DNA of 64,000 nt from Ryuthela nishihirai (GCA_038380435.1 JAWZYU010000017.1:24179283-24243282), one strand, 5' to 3'. Counted from the stretch's first letter, positions 13,101 through 28,100 are shown. Made by a program: numbers and translations. The notes: generated from the letters alone by a model not told the origin.

Positions 13101-16100
13101 AAACAATGGGACACCAGTATCTTTCCATTCTGCAGCAATTCATTCATCGATATTTCAATTTTAATATGAAATTAAAATCTTAAAAAAGAGACAAACTTAT
13201 TAAAAAGTTTAAGAAAAAAAAATTCCAAATTTCGTGCAAGGATGCATTAAAAAATTCAAGTCCCTACCTGCAGTAGCACGCGATTTATAATCTCGAATCT
13301 CTTTTTTCAACCGGAAGAAACAGTTGAAACAGATTTCGACCCTTCTGCAATTTTTCATTTATCACTTAAAAGAAGATTAAATGCCTACAACGGAGAGGAG
13401 ACAGGTAGACGGACGACAAAACGATAGTAAGGATTCGTTCAAGTTTGAAAATTGGAGATGTTATTACAATCATCTAATCTTGTAGACTGCCTTAAATGCC
13501 TTTTTTTTTCACTGGAAAATCCTTGTTTTCAGTTTAGAAGTGGAAGTGAAATCGCTAAAGAATTAACCTTCATTTTACATTGTGTACTTCATTTGTAGGA
13601 TAATTAGGTATCATTTTACTGTGAGGTTTGTTTCGATAAGAAAGCGGAAGAGGTCATTTGAGCTGGTTACCTCCTTCATCGATGATATCTTCCAGAACGG
13701 ATGCTGCCAAGTTGTCTGTAGTATGGAGATCGGAAGAACTTCCTGACGTACAAACCCATCTGTCAAAAACAAAAACGAAAGTCATCATCAGTCAACTGCT
13801 TTATTTTGACAAATTGATCATTTGAAAAAAAATGGCAAAGAAATTTTTTGGTCTTGTTGTTTTGTTCCTGAGCTTCACTTTTTGCACACAATGGGCTACA
13901 TTGCTAGGTCACCAGAACCCCAAAGGCTCAGAGAGTTGGCGATCCACTATACAGTTGTTAGGAGAGAGATGGAAGCCTCCCATCAAGGTCATCCAGTATG
14001 TTCTTTAAACGTGCACAGGGTATGACTCTTCTGTACACGGGCCACGGTTTAACGTTCCATCCAATGGACGGCACCCTTTCCAAGTGTATTGGTGTCTCTT
14101 TTCTCACAAAGAAATAATTGATATGCGTTATTAAGCCATTAATTTTGGCATTTTATTTTCCGTACAAGGGAATAGATGTAAACAGACAAATATCACAAAT
14201 TGTATGTACAAAATATGCAGCAGGAGTATTCCTCATATATCTCTCGGAATGCTCGTTTGCAGCTCGCAAAGGATTTGGGTTCATTTACCTCTGTTTTCTT
14301 TTTTTGCACATAATAAACTAAACAGTTGTTAGGAGAAAAATAAAATCTTCCTGTCAAAACCATCTCAACTCAGTCATAGTCGGGACTTTAATCTGGGAAT
14401 ATCAGATTACGGGTCGGGAGCAATACCTCACCACACTCGCGAAGGATGTTTACTACCAGAAAAGAATTGATACCTTTTGGTACCTCTTGATTTCTGTCAC
14501 TTCATCACCTATTTGACATTAAACGCTACACTGGATTTGAAAATTCCTAATATTCCTGATTTCTACTGCCCGAAATATCCCTAGTCACCAATTTTTAACT
14601 ATCAAGTAACGCTATATAGAAATGTAACCTTCATTATATCCAAAATTTTCCAATGTTTGTGACATCTTAGATCGAAAATACCACCAGCACCAATTTTTAG
14701 ATCTCTCTAGCACTGGTATATCGAAATTTGTTTTTTGACCTTGAAAAACTCAACGCATGGAAAATTTGGCAACATTTCTAAGATCTCCACCCTAAAGTAC
14801 GTTCAGACAGTAAGTTTTAGCTCTGTAGCACCAGTATATTTATATTTCACCTTTGACCTTTAAGGATCCATCGGATACAAAAGTTTCACATTTCTGAAAT
14901 CTACTTCCCAAAATTTCCCCTGGCATCAAATTTTAGCTATTTTAGATACAGTCTACTTCCTCATGTCATTGACGCAGCTGATCTAAATTTGACCTTGAAG
15001 GACCCGCCGGATCCAACTCTTTGTAATGTTGTTACAAATTTTCCCGTTTCTAGCACTCTTAAGATCATGGTTTGACCTCTATTGACCTCCATTTGACCTT
15101 GAAGAAAACGGGGCACTAGTTTTGTATATTTTGAATATTTATGTATAACTTTTATAACTTTTTGATTTCCACTTCGTTTAAGAGCAAAATTTCCATTATT
15201 TCAATGTCATTCTTTTTTATTAAATGCAATTGCAAATTGTATCCAAATACACTGCTCAAGGTGGAAATCGCAACGCCGCGAAAGAAGTGACGTATACGCC
15301 TGAAACTGACAGGATGGAAGCTATGAGAGTGGATATACAAATGTTCAAAAAAAGGAAGTGACGTATACGCCTGAAACTGACAGGATGGAAGCTATGAGGG
15401 TGGATATGCAAATGTTCAAAAAAAGGAAGTGACGTATACGCCCGAAACTGACAGGACGGAAGCTGTGAGGGTGGATATGCAAATGATCAAAAAGGGAACG
15501 TGGGAACGCAAGGTGGGTGCGTTTATTGCAGAATGATCAGTAGATAGAGGGCCCACCTCGGGCGGTCATACAAGTCTGTAGGCGTCTCGGCATTCCAGCA
15601 ATCGGATGGTTAATGGTGTCCTGGGGTATAGCGTTACAAACAGTATCCAATTGGGCATGCAACTGTACCAGGTTCACTGCCGGAGGGAGCTGGGGAAAGC
15701 TGCGACCCATAATGTCAAGTCCCGGTAGTATGGCAGCCATTGGAGACTGATCATCATTGCAAGTGCAGTGTGTGGGGTGGCCTGCTGCAGAATCAGTCCA
15801 GGCATGGTGGTAAGGAAGGGTCGTGCCACAGGCTTAATGATGCCATCGATGTAACATCGAATGTCCTCCGTGTCACGTGACACGAAGGTTGCAAGGTCAC
15901 TAATTTCTAAAAATAATCGTTGCCAGATATTTTTTATGAATTCTGTAATCAACCATAGTGTTTGGATATTTTTTTGAGTGACTGTACCCGTCCATTTATG
16001 TCATTTGGTGCTCCATGATGTTCTGTGCTCACATTGCGTCTATGCATCGCTCGGTCTGAGCTCTCGCATATCGACCATTCGTTCTCTTTCAGAAGGAGTC

Positions 16101-19100
16101 AATTGTGCTTAAGGATCCCGCTGGTGTCTCCAACGTATGGTCCGAAAAATTTCCCAGCATGCACTTCAACCTCACTGTCAGTCGTGCTATATGATATGAG
16201 CTCGTGGGCACCCAGTATTTATACAGGCTCGGCTGGGTGTCATGTGTCCATTCTCTGCACTCATCGAAAAATTATAAAGAAATCTTAATCTAAACAAAAT
16301 AACCTTGTCATATAACGAGCATTTAAAACAAACATCTTACCTGAATGGTCCAAAACCCAAAGAAAAGATATCTCTGAAAATCGAAAAAGAAAAGTGTCAA
16401 TTAGTATTATTTAGAGCTCGTTGAATATAGCTCGTGTAATTCCATATTTAATTTCTGTTGAAATATTAAATGAAAGACATAGTAATGACTATGAATGAAT
16501 GGTACAGTCGTTCAAAAAATATCCGAACCCTATGGTTGATTACAGAATTCAGAAAAAATATCTGGCAACGATTTTTTTAGAAATTAGTGATCTGGCAACG
16601 ATTTTTTTTTAGAAATAAGTGATCTGGCAACCGTCATGTGACACGAAGGTTGCCAGATCACTAATTTCTAAAAAAATCGTTGCCAGATATTTTTTCTCAA
16701 TTCTGTAATCAACTATAGGGTTCGGATATTTTTTTGAGCGACTGTATATTTCTTTAAAAACACCACTTACCATTTTACTGAAACAACATTTATTTCCATT
16801 CCTCTTCAACTCCGAGGGTTCTACCAATTTATTTTGTTGTTTCCGAGAGCCACGATTCTGCAGCATCAGGAACGAGGGGATTCAGAACTCCCCCTCCTCC
16901 CGAAAATCCAGTCATCTTATACGAAATCTCAAACTTGTCTACTTGCTTTGAAATCCAAAACGATTGTCTTTGAATATTTTTTTTTAACCCCAAAGTATGG
17001 GTTCTCAACGTGGGTGGGGTAGGCGGTAAATTTTTTGGAGCCTGAGAGCCGTGAGAGCTCAAAAGTCGCTAGATCTAGTAAAAAAGTAAAAGTTTATAAT
17101 TTTATAAGATTTGTTAAACTGTTTATGTCATTTTTTGTGTTTATCGATATATGTAAATTATGAATATAAAATTTAATGTGTATATATGTATATGTTTTAT
17201 TTTATTCCCATTGTTATACTATAACTAGAGTTTTATTTAACCATACAAAGGGTAAGTCAGTTACATACACATTTCCAGGGGGTACGTGAAGCATAAAAGG
17301 TTGATAACCACTGCCATAGTATATGGTCTATACAAAAAATAGATTAAAAAAAGGCTATAAAATTTTATTCCACAAAGAATATCATTTTACCTTTTCTTTT
17401 CTGGTGGAATATCATAGTAACTAGGAAATCCTACTGAAGTTTTATTCTCAGACTCCCCCCCCCCCCACTACAATCTCGAACCTTCTTGAAACTAAATTAT
17501 TCTGGGACCCTCCCCCTCCCTCTCTCCGCCGTCTCTAAATCCTGAGTACTTCCCTGCACAGCATTATCTATTGCAATGCGGACCAGAAGTAAACTTACCC
17601 CATGATGTCCTGGACGTAAGACGGATACCGGAACCTCGTCGCTCCTGCCTCGTGCCTGGCTCCTACGTCAGCACCTGAAACAGCAAAGAAAATGTTCAAC
17701 TCACTAACACACTTTGATAACAACTAGAGATTCAAATTTCCGAACCTACCCCTAACTGTTTCGAAAATTACTACGCGTGGGCCCAGTTAGAGCAGAAAAA
17801 CTTGGGACTAAATATTATACATATACACAGTCGTATCAGAATAATATGATACCTAGTAGGTGGACGTAGTATATATAGTAAGTATAGTAGGTGGACCTAG
17901 AAGAATAATATGACCACATACTGGGAATATCTAGTAGGTGGTCATATTATTCTGATACGATTGTGTATTGTTGCTTTATGAACTCCGGATTTACACCTCA
18001 TTCGCCCCTAGGTAGAGGAAGTGGTAGTGGGCCCTTATGATTGGTATTTTGTTATTTACGGAACCAAAAAAAAAGTGATAATGTAATCGACCCGGATGTT
18101 GCAATTTTAATGGTAAGTAATACTGATATTAAATAGCATAATACTAAATACTGTAAAAATTAAAGGTAATAAATCAATATTATACATAACAAATAATTTA
18201 TAATAATTCACTATGCAGTAACATTTAAAAAAGCAAATTATTTATTTTAAAATTTTCTGGTAGAAAAACAAACAATAACAGTGATCTCGCAACCTTCGTG
18301 TCACGTGAAACAAAGGTTGCCAGATCACTAATTTCTAAAAACATCGTTGCCAGATATTTTTTCTGAATTCTATAATCAACCATAGTGTTCAGATACTTTT
18401 TTGAGCGACTGTACTGATTTATAGCCTGTTATTTTAGCATATGTGGAATCCGAGTTTTTTCAAAATTATGTCCAGAGCAGAAAACTACTGCAGAACTGGG
18501 CAAACTTTTCATCTGAAGGGCTGCAGAAGAAACTAAAATGGAAGGGCTGATCGCATAGAAGATATTCAGTAATGTATGGCGTAACCAATGAAATAAAAAA
18601 GAATCTAAAGTGAAACATAAACAATATTATTTTATTAAAATTAATTATTTTATTGATAATTTGCTTTGCAGTAGTTGGACTTCTTATCCTCTATACTTTT
18701 TTTTTCTCTTTTACAATTTTTATTTGTCATGAGAAATCCGCGGGCCATAGTTTCTGCAGGTCTGGTCTAGTGCATGACAATTATTTGAAGCTTTGAGATA
18801 TCCATTTTTATCTTCCAAATTTACATCCTATTCAAATATCAAATTAATTACTTCGAAAGAAAATATTTCAGGTCGGGATGATTAATGCCATTAGTGCGCA
18901 TCAGTTTAAAATATCTTTGAATACAAAAGTTATGTGTACGGCAGGTAAGTAGTAATTTCAAGTAAGAGTGAAGTAGTTTGAAAAGTAACATTTATATAAT
19001 ATTTATGATTTAAATAAGAAAGAAATTATTTATTTTTTATCAATATCGTTGAAGTTATTTCAGTGTAAAAAATGAAATATGAAATGCTCAAATAACGAAT

Positions 19101-22100
19101 AGAAGGGGTTTCCTAAACTATATGAAAGGTAATATATAAGTAATATACATATATATTTACTGTAACATTCTGAAGATTAATATTATTTGCTACATCCATC
19201 AGAAATATTGACTTTTTATGTTTTCTAAGTGAGCCATGAATTTTGAATAGTTTAAAAATATGAAAATGTAGTTAATTTTTGCTTAATGGTTTAAGTTAAA
19301 AGTTTTGGTTTACCTTATATTAAAAAAGAAATGTTTTTTTTTTCATTGTCACTTTTTAAACGAGTTCAGGGCCTGATATGTTTAAAATAAATTTATTTCA
19401 ACATTTGCTACCAGTTAAAAACATCTCAATTTTTTTTTCTTAGAAAGTTTTAGCAGAAAACAATTTTCTTTTTTAATTTTCGGAACAAAGCAATATGGAA
19501 GATGGGGATACCACGTTCCATATTATTTTGGAAACCCCTTCCATAGGGACAGATACGTCGTTTTTCATGAGAATTAAATTCGATATTTGAGTGTTTCATA
19601 TTTTATTAATTACACTGAAATAACTTCAAAGATATTGATAAAAATAAGTATTTCTTCCTTATTTAAATCATACGGCATTTAGTAACATTCGTCGTTTCCT
19701 GCAGCCAAGTTGCACAGCATCATGGACATTCTTGCCTTCTTAAGCAAAGCTCTAAAGCGTTCACGGTTACAGTTCGAAGGACATAGGAATGTGTTCTCTA
19801 ATATTATTATTTCATTTTCTTCACAAGTTGCTTTAATGCCAGATCCCAAGAGAGAAAAGAGAATTTGTCACTCACCTGCTCTTTGGGCTTCCAACAGAAA
19901 GGCGTTGCCATAATCCCAGAAAAACATTCCGCGATCGGATAAGAAGTTGATAGCAGAAACATGACGACGCAAGCTGCAAAAGAACAGCACGTGGTAAAAG
20001 TCTTTAAGAACCATTAACATTCTTATTTCTAATTCTAACATTTCTTAATAGTTCATATTTTGAACACTCCTGCCTCAATAAGGAGTAAATTTAATGAACA
20101 GCACTCAAAATGCTCTGTAACAATCAGATCGCACAGAATCTTTTCATTTTTGGTTATAGACTGAAGCTACAATTAGGCATAAAAGCATGTTAGAAGTTTG
20201 CATACACCATAAATGCATCATTATTTATATAATAATGTGATCTGCACTGGTTCAGGTTATCCTGGTAAAATCTCCGTACATTCGTGCGTTTTGTATTAAT
20301 CTTAAAAAAGTAAATTGAAATATGAAAACAAATTCAGAATTCAAGTGACATGTTTTCAGTCACTAATAAAATAGTACCCACTTATGGCAGAAGAGTTAGC
20401 GTTACTTGGTTTTTAACCACGATTAAGACATGGGTGATTCTTGTGCCGCCTTTCTTCTGATGTTTTGCTTTCCTCTCAGACCTTCTTTGTGGCATTTTAT
20501 ACAGACAGGCTCTGGCAGACCTTTCTGACAAGAACTGGTTATTTTAGATTTTTAATAACGTGATGAAGTTATCAAAAGATGATTTTTCTTTGTCCTTTCT
20601 ATAAAAGATGTGATTTAACAATTATTCTAATTGAAAATGGTGTAATTGCTTATTTACAAAAGAATTGAATTGTAGAAACATAATGGCGGTAAGAAAACAC
20701 AGAAGGACTGAATTAATTAATGATCTATCCCCTGATTATAGAGCATATTACGTTAGAAAGACAGGAATTAAAATTACCTTTCTTGAACTAGACTCTTGAA
20801 TTTCACTGAATCTGTAGCCATGAGACGTTTCCCTTCTTCAAACGTCACCTAGAAGAGATAAATTAATGTAAACATGTCTTTTTTAAATATAATTTATTCA
20901 AAAATGCCAATGATGGGTGTCTGTAGAAGAACCAGTTACTGCGCAATTGGAAACGGTAGTTTGTTATTCACATTCCCATCATTAGAAGTTGAGATCTCTA
21001 CTCTCCGTTGTTAAGTTTTACTTTTCCCCCTCATGTCCCCCTACAAAAATATTATAAATAATTTCAGGATGCATAATTCCTTATTGAAAAATCACACAAA
21101 AGTATGCAATGTTTGTTAGATATTATGATCAGTATAGCTTGTTATTATTAGGAAAATTCAGCAAAACATTAATACTTTTGTTACTAGCTCAATGCAATTA
21201 TTAATAACCCACCAAATAAGCAAATAAATAAAATGAATAAAGAAAGAAAAAAAAAGGTAAAATTAAATGTAGTGCCAGTGCGGTATCGTCTGCTTAGTTT
21301 TGACTTTGTTCCCTAACCAGTAACTGCATTTTTGCCAACAGGACAGCCACTCATGGCGCAGTTTTTTACATTAATAAAGAAATCTGGTTCTCTTCTTTAA
21401 AAAAAATGAAATAAATAAATATCCCCTCAAGCAGCTGCTTGCCACAGAGGTCTGACAGGAGCCTGTCAGTTTATATGCCATAGCAGAAGGATCTGAGAGG
21501 ATGGCAGGGCCTCAGCAGAAAAACGACACATACATCCATGCCTTACCCGGGGCTCGAACCCAGGTCCCTTAGATCAGTAACCAAGCGCGCTAACCACTTG
21601 GCCATATTACAAGTGACAAAACTGTATGTATTATCACTTTTTTAACAATTAATTTTATTCATTATAATTTCAAATTAAACAATTACTTCAATAATTATAA
21701 TTTTATTTTATTTATCATTAACATTTAATTTCTGTTCTGTTAATTTGCTCTCATGGGAAATTTCGAATTTTTCTCATAACTAAACAAATGAGTGAAACAT
21801 AATTTGTTTAGTTATGAGAGATAAATAATAATAAAGATAGATACATAATAATAAAGAGCAATTCGTTACCTGTACTGGGTAATAACCTCCATTGAAAGGA
21901 TCATGGCAGGAAGTCTGGTCAGAGCCCAAGTCAACTAGTAGTTCTCCCGTTGCTTTATATTCTTGTTCCAGTCTTTCCCTGCAAGATAAGTTTTATTTGG
22001 AATAGGGCAATTATGAGACATTATAACAACTAAACTATTTCTGTTATATTGCGATAATCAGAAATCACAAACTATGAATTTCTTTAATCATCGATCTGGT

Positions 22101-25100
22101 ACAGTCACTCAAAAATATCCGAACAGTATGGTTGATTACAGAATTCGGAAAAAATATCTGGCAACGATTTTTTTTTAGAAATTAGTGATCTGGCAACCTT
22201 CGTGTCACGTGATTACAAAATTCAGAAAAAATATCTGCAGCGTGTACAGCAACTGTACACGCTCCAGTTGCCGTTCACAGCAAACTGGAGCGTGTGCGGT
22301 TACTGCACACGCTCCAGTTTGCTATATATATTTTCTATTATAGTATATACGCTTTTGGAATAGCGTATGTACTATAATATACGCTATTCCAAAATTAGTT
22401 TTGCTGTGAACGGTTTTGCTGTGACCAGTAACTGTTTGCTGTGAACAAGTTTGCTGTGAACGGTAACTGCACACGCTCAATATTTCCGTGAGTGAGCCCA
22501 CACGATCTAGTATCAAAATAATATGACCACCTACAGTCGTTGGAAAAAATATCCGAACACTACGGTTGATTACAGAATTCAGAAAAAATATCTGGCAACG
22601 ATTTTTTTTTTAGAAATTAGTGATCTGGCAACCTTCGTGTTCGGATATTTTTTTGAGCGACTGTACTTGATGGAGTAGAACTACTATTGCAGAGTAGATT
22701 ATTCATCTTTTCGGTCCGTTCGGATGAAAGATTAGTTATTGAAAAGACAGACATTCTTACTCTTTAGCAGGTGAACGTATACCGCACTGCTACTGAATTA
22801 GCAGGTGAACGTATACCGCACAAGCTTCTAGATAGGCGTACATTGTTAACTAAAATTAAATGTAGTCTTTTTTTTTTACTCTGTTTTACTATCCTTCGTT
22901 CTGATGTTTTTGGATGACTAAATTATTCACTTAAGTACAAGTTTAGTAAGAAAGCAATTCTTATCGGGTGACCGAAGAGTTATCTTTTGAACAATACGGC
23001 CATATGGAGTCAGCGTTGCTAACTGTCATTGCATTATGGGAATATATGTATACAGGGAATCTTCGCTTTACGAAGCTCATTGTGGAGATATGTTCATGGA
23101 GGTCGGTAAGAATTTTCTCAGGGGGAGGTAGGGGCAAAAATCGATGTTTCTAGATAGAAATCTTTAGGTCGAGCTTTTTGCTAATGAGCGCATCTACAAA
23201 TACATCAATCATGAATAAATCATACGTATATACTATAATAGAACTAAGAATGATCAAAAATAAAACGGAAAGAAAAGGGTTGAGTTACCTCTGAGCGGCA
23301 CTTTTTTTGCACACCATGGACTAAACGACCAGGTCATAAGGACCAGTCGTAAGGCTGTCGTAAGGCTCAGAAAAGGTTAGGGGAGGGGACCACTGTAACA
23401 GCTGTTGGGAGACAAATGGTAGCCTCTCATCAAAGCTATCCAGCGTGTTCTTTAACGTGCACAGGGTATGGCTCTCCCGCACACGGAGCCACGGATGAGG
23501 ATAAACTGTAGACTGCGGTTAGCGGACAGCACGATAAAGCCCATATGTTACGCCATATGTCCGATAACTGTTTCAGGTTATCCTGGTAAAATCTCCGTAC
23601 ATTCGTGCAGATCCCTATTTATGAAGTATTTCTATAAAATTAAATTTATGAGACACTGCTTTCTATATTGATAAATAATCTACACCAGTGGTAGGCAACT
23701 TTTGGTTAACGAGGATCACTTAGAACTGTGGAATTTTTAAGTGGGCAGCACTAAAGGGATTAGGAACAGTATAAGACGCCCAAAAATAAACTCTTTTCTT
23801 ATATGTCGATTTATTATTACAAAACAATTTATATGTATACATTCATATCTTATGATTATTTATATCTCAAAAGCAATATTTGAATAAATGAACAAATACC
23901 AAAAACTCATACATACGCGCAAATAAAAAAAATTATTAAAAAATATTAATGAGAGGCTTGATATTTTTTATATTTTTTGCCATTGCCAATTGAGTAAAAT
24001 CAGTTTTAAAGCCAGTAGTACTAGCACTTAGTATCATGGAGCCTTTTTATATCAGACCCACAATATATTAAGAATGTAAATGTTCGTCTGTCATTTGGGA
24101 TCGAAATTTGCTTTTGATAAAATTCACTCGAGAAAATGTTTCTTTTCAAATGTAGTTGCAAGTGAACACAGTTGTCATTCCTCCCAAGAATCGTTTGAGA
24201 AGAGAAATGTAGAATTTGAAAGTCGTGCATAAAATTTCCCTGGCTCCCATCTTTAAACGACTCTTTGGACGTGTTCGTTTGTAAATCAAATTTGTTGAGA
24301 AAAGTATTTTACACTGCTACTCAAAATTTTATTCATTAACAATATTATAAAGGGCAAAGGATTCGTTTTGAACTAAGATGTGTAGATTTATTTAATTATT
24401 CTGGCAAGAGTTCGTCATGTGAGTTTTCTTGTTTATCAAAATTCACTACGTAGCGAAATCGTAACCTCTGACCCGACCACTTTTGCTTACAGAGCGCGAT
24501 GTGTTTGTCTTCCTTTATCTGATGTTCTTGCAACAACATTCGGCTGCGCCAAGAACTGGCGAAGGTCAGAGGCGTGACCTTGCCTAACGAATCGTTTCTT
24601 GCAGATGACAATAATTGCTCCGATGCTGTTGGTGTCAGACTGGGTTCGCAGAGAACACTTCACTCGAAAATGGATCGAAATGTTTCTTTCTATAGCTCTA
24701 TGTATTAAGCAGTCCTGTGTACCAATCATTAAAGAATTTTACCAGCAGTACTTCTGTAATACTGCCGTCCCATGGCCGAGTAAGGCATGGCTGTTTGTGT
24801 CGTTTTTCTGCTGAGGGCCTGCCATCCTCTCAGACCTTCTACTATGGCAAATAAACTGACAGGTTCCTGTCAGACCTCTGTGGCAAGCAGCTGCTTGAGG
24901 GGGTATTTATTTATTTTTTATTTACTTCTGTAACAACACACCCACTGGTCGTCGGGTTCTTGTTTTCCCCTATGAATACTTTTCGTTAGCTAATGATATG
25001 AGAATGACACTACTCGGTTGTTTAAATCACCCGACTTGACTCGTATGTATCCTACATACATATTTACGCTTTATATTTACACCAGAAGCAATACAATGCA

Positions 25101-28100
25101 CAATCATATACTTAAATCCCCAAGGAACAGCGACTGCTGATCGCCAAGTCAACAAAATAATACATGGCAGCAGGATTTCCATTTATCACCCAAATTCTCC
25201 TTATATACTGGTTTCCATGAATTAAGGAAAAATCCCTGTTAAGTGAATGGGAAGCTAACGTTAAAGCTCTTTAACTTCTAAAATAAGTTTTTTTGTTTCG
25301 AAAAATGTGATTGCAGATAAAGATCTCAATCAAATAAACCAATATCTCGATTTTCAACAATATTCGTTCAGTATTTAATGAGTTATGGAAGTTTGAATAT
25401 CAGCAATGATATTCAAACTGCAATATTTGAACAGCAATGCCAGTCTTAACAAACTTACACAAAACTGAAGAACAGTGAAAGAATTCTTTACACAAAGTTC
25501 TAAAATACAAACTTATTTTATTAAACACTTTGATACAATTCTTATTACTAAGTTTTAATTAACTTCTGAGGTCAATTTTTGTGGCTGGCATTATTATCGC
25601 TAAATATTTAAACTTCCATAACTATTAAATACTGAACGAATATTGTTGGAAATCGAGATATTGATTTATTTAATTGAAATCTTTATCTGCAGTCACATTT
25701 TTTCAAAACAAAAAAAAATACTTTAAAAGTTATAGAGCTTTGACGTTAGCTTCCCATTGGTTTAACATAGGGATTTTCTTTAATTTATGAAAGACAGTGT
25801 ATTTTCCTTAATGGTGTTCTTTATTCAAAACTACCAAAAATCATCTAGGGAAAAATAGAAAAAATCTGAGGGAGGTCAGCAGATACCATTTCAATAATTT
25901 TGAAATTCCAGGCGTTGACCAAAAAGTAGATGTTACTTTTACGATATCAAAATAAAACGAACTCTTCAAATGAGAGAGTTTCGCTTTAGAATTTCAGATT
26001 ATTTCTTTAAATATTTTTATGGTGTAACAAAATATCTATCATTAATACACTGTGTTGTCGAAAGTCACCAGACAGCTAGAACTTTTTCGAAAATGGTTGT
26101 TTACTTACAATCCTAATAAACTCTGATGACTCTGACTGACTCTGATGCAAACTTTGATCTTTCTAAGAATATTTTCTAGAGTATTTTTGGTAGAAGAAAC
26201 ATTACCTCACTTCTCCTACAAAGCCATCACCAGCTTCATTGTTGAAGTAGGGCAAACTGGCTTTGCCTTGATCCAACGATCAGTTCTCCCTAAGACGTTC
26301 TGTAGTTCCCAGGTTCGAGTCCCAACTGGGTCAGCGTTGAGATTTATCTCCGCAAAATTCCCCGCCCTACCCACGGTCAGTAGGGGACACCGATGGGTTT
26401 GGAAAGGCCGCCGTCCGTCGGATGGAACGTTAAGCCGTGGCCCCGTGTGCGGGAGAGCCATACCCTGTGCACGTTAAAGAACACGCTGGATGGCCTTGAC
26501 GGGAGGCTACCATCTGTCTCCCAACAGCTGTTCCAGTGGGTCCCCTCCCCCAACCTTCTCTGAGCCTTCGGGGTCAATGTGACCTGTCCATTTAGCCCAT
26601 GGTGTGCAAAAATGTGCCGCTCAGAGGTAAAACAACCCAACCCTAAGATGTTCGATAGGGTTATGGTCTGAGTTGTTTCTCTTCCAACTGGCATTTTTTT
26701 TTTGAACACAATGAACTAGACGGCCAGATCACAAGGACTCCAAAGGCTCAGAGAAAATTAGGAAAAAAAATCCACTATAGAACTATTGGGAGACAAATAG
26801 AAGTCTCCCATGAAAGCCATCCAGCATGTTCTTTAAAGTGCACAGGATATAGATCTCTTGAACACGGGACCACAGTTTAATGTCTCATCCGACATACAAA
26901 GAATACTTTCCATCTGTGCCTCCTTCCACACCGAAGGCAGAACTGGGGTTATCACAGAGAAATCCCAACATTGTGCAGTTGGGACTCGAACCTGGGAACT
27001 GCAGATTATGATCCTGGCACACTACCGTCAGAGCCAATCCCACTTCCAGTTAAGATCAAGGACTCTGTGGTGACGAATCCACTTCGACTACTTTATTCCG
27101 CTCAAACCTTGTGGATAGAAGCTGTGTGTTCCGGCACAGATCCATAGCGTTAGTAATGCACATTTGTTCAGAATGACTAAAAAGGCAATGGCGGTGAGTT
27201 CCATGCGCAACGATTAATGATCGACGAATCCTACAACTTAATATTTCGTGGCAACTTGTAGATACAGTCGCTCAAAAAAATATCCGAACACTATGGTTGA
27301 TTACAGAATTCAGAAAAAATATCTGGCAACGATTTTTTTTAGAAATTAGTGATCTGGCAACTGTGTCACGTGACACGAAGGTTGCCAGATCACTAATTTC
27401 TAAAAAAATCGTTGCCTGATATTTTTTCTGAATTCTGTAATCAACCATAGTGTTCGGGTTGGTTGGGTTGTTTTTACCTCTGAGCGGCACTTTTTTGCAC
27501 ACTATGGGCTAAATGATCAGGTCACATGGACCCAGAAGGCTCAGAGAAAGTTGGGGGAGGGGACCCACTGGAGCAGCTGTTGGGAGACAGATGGTAGCCT
27601 GCCGTCAAGGCCATACAGCGGGTTCTTTAACGTGCACAGGGTATGGCTCTCCCGCACACGGGACAACGGCTTAACGTCCCATCCGACGGACGGCGGCCTT
27701 TCCAAGCCCATCGGTGTCCCCTGCTGACCGTGGGCAGGGCGGGGAATTTTGCGGAGATAAATCTCAAGGCTGATCCAGCTGGGACTCGAACCTGGGAACT
27801 ACAGATTACGAGCTTGGCGCGCTACCGACTGAGCCCCCCCCCGCCCCCCATAGTGTTCGGACACTTTTTTGAGCGACTGTACAACCGCATCACCAACAGT
27901 GTTCCATTCGTTCACTACCTTACCAACGGTTGACGTTAGATTTAAACGAACAGCTGTGGACCACACAGCATACCATTGATAGAGCGACCGATTATCTCTT
28001 TCAAACTGCTAAGTTCGCAACCATAACTCACACTATCTGCTCACACTCATCTACGCTTTCTTATATATATTTTTATATGCTCTGAACTGGAAAGCAACCA

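Noticed and set aside
12832..13143. 103-codon minus ORF as a possible UROC1 exon
   Set aside because: Exons 15 and 16 join in phase without it and it has no urocanase similarity.
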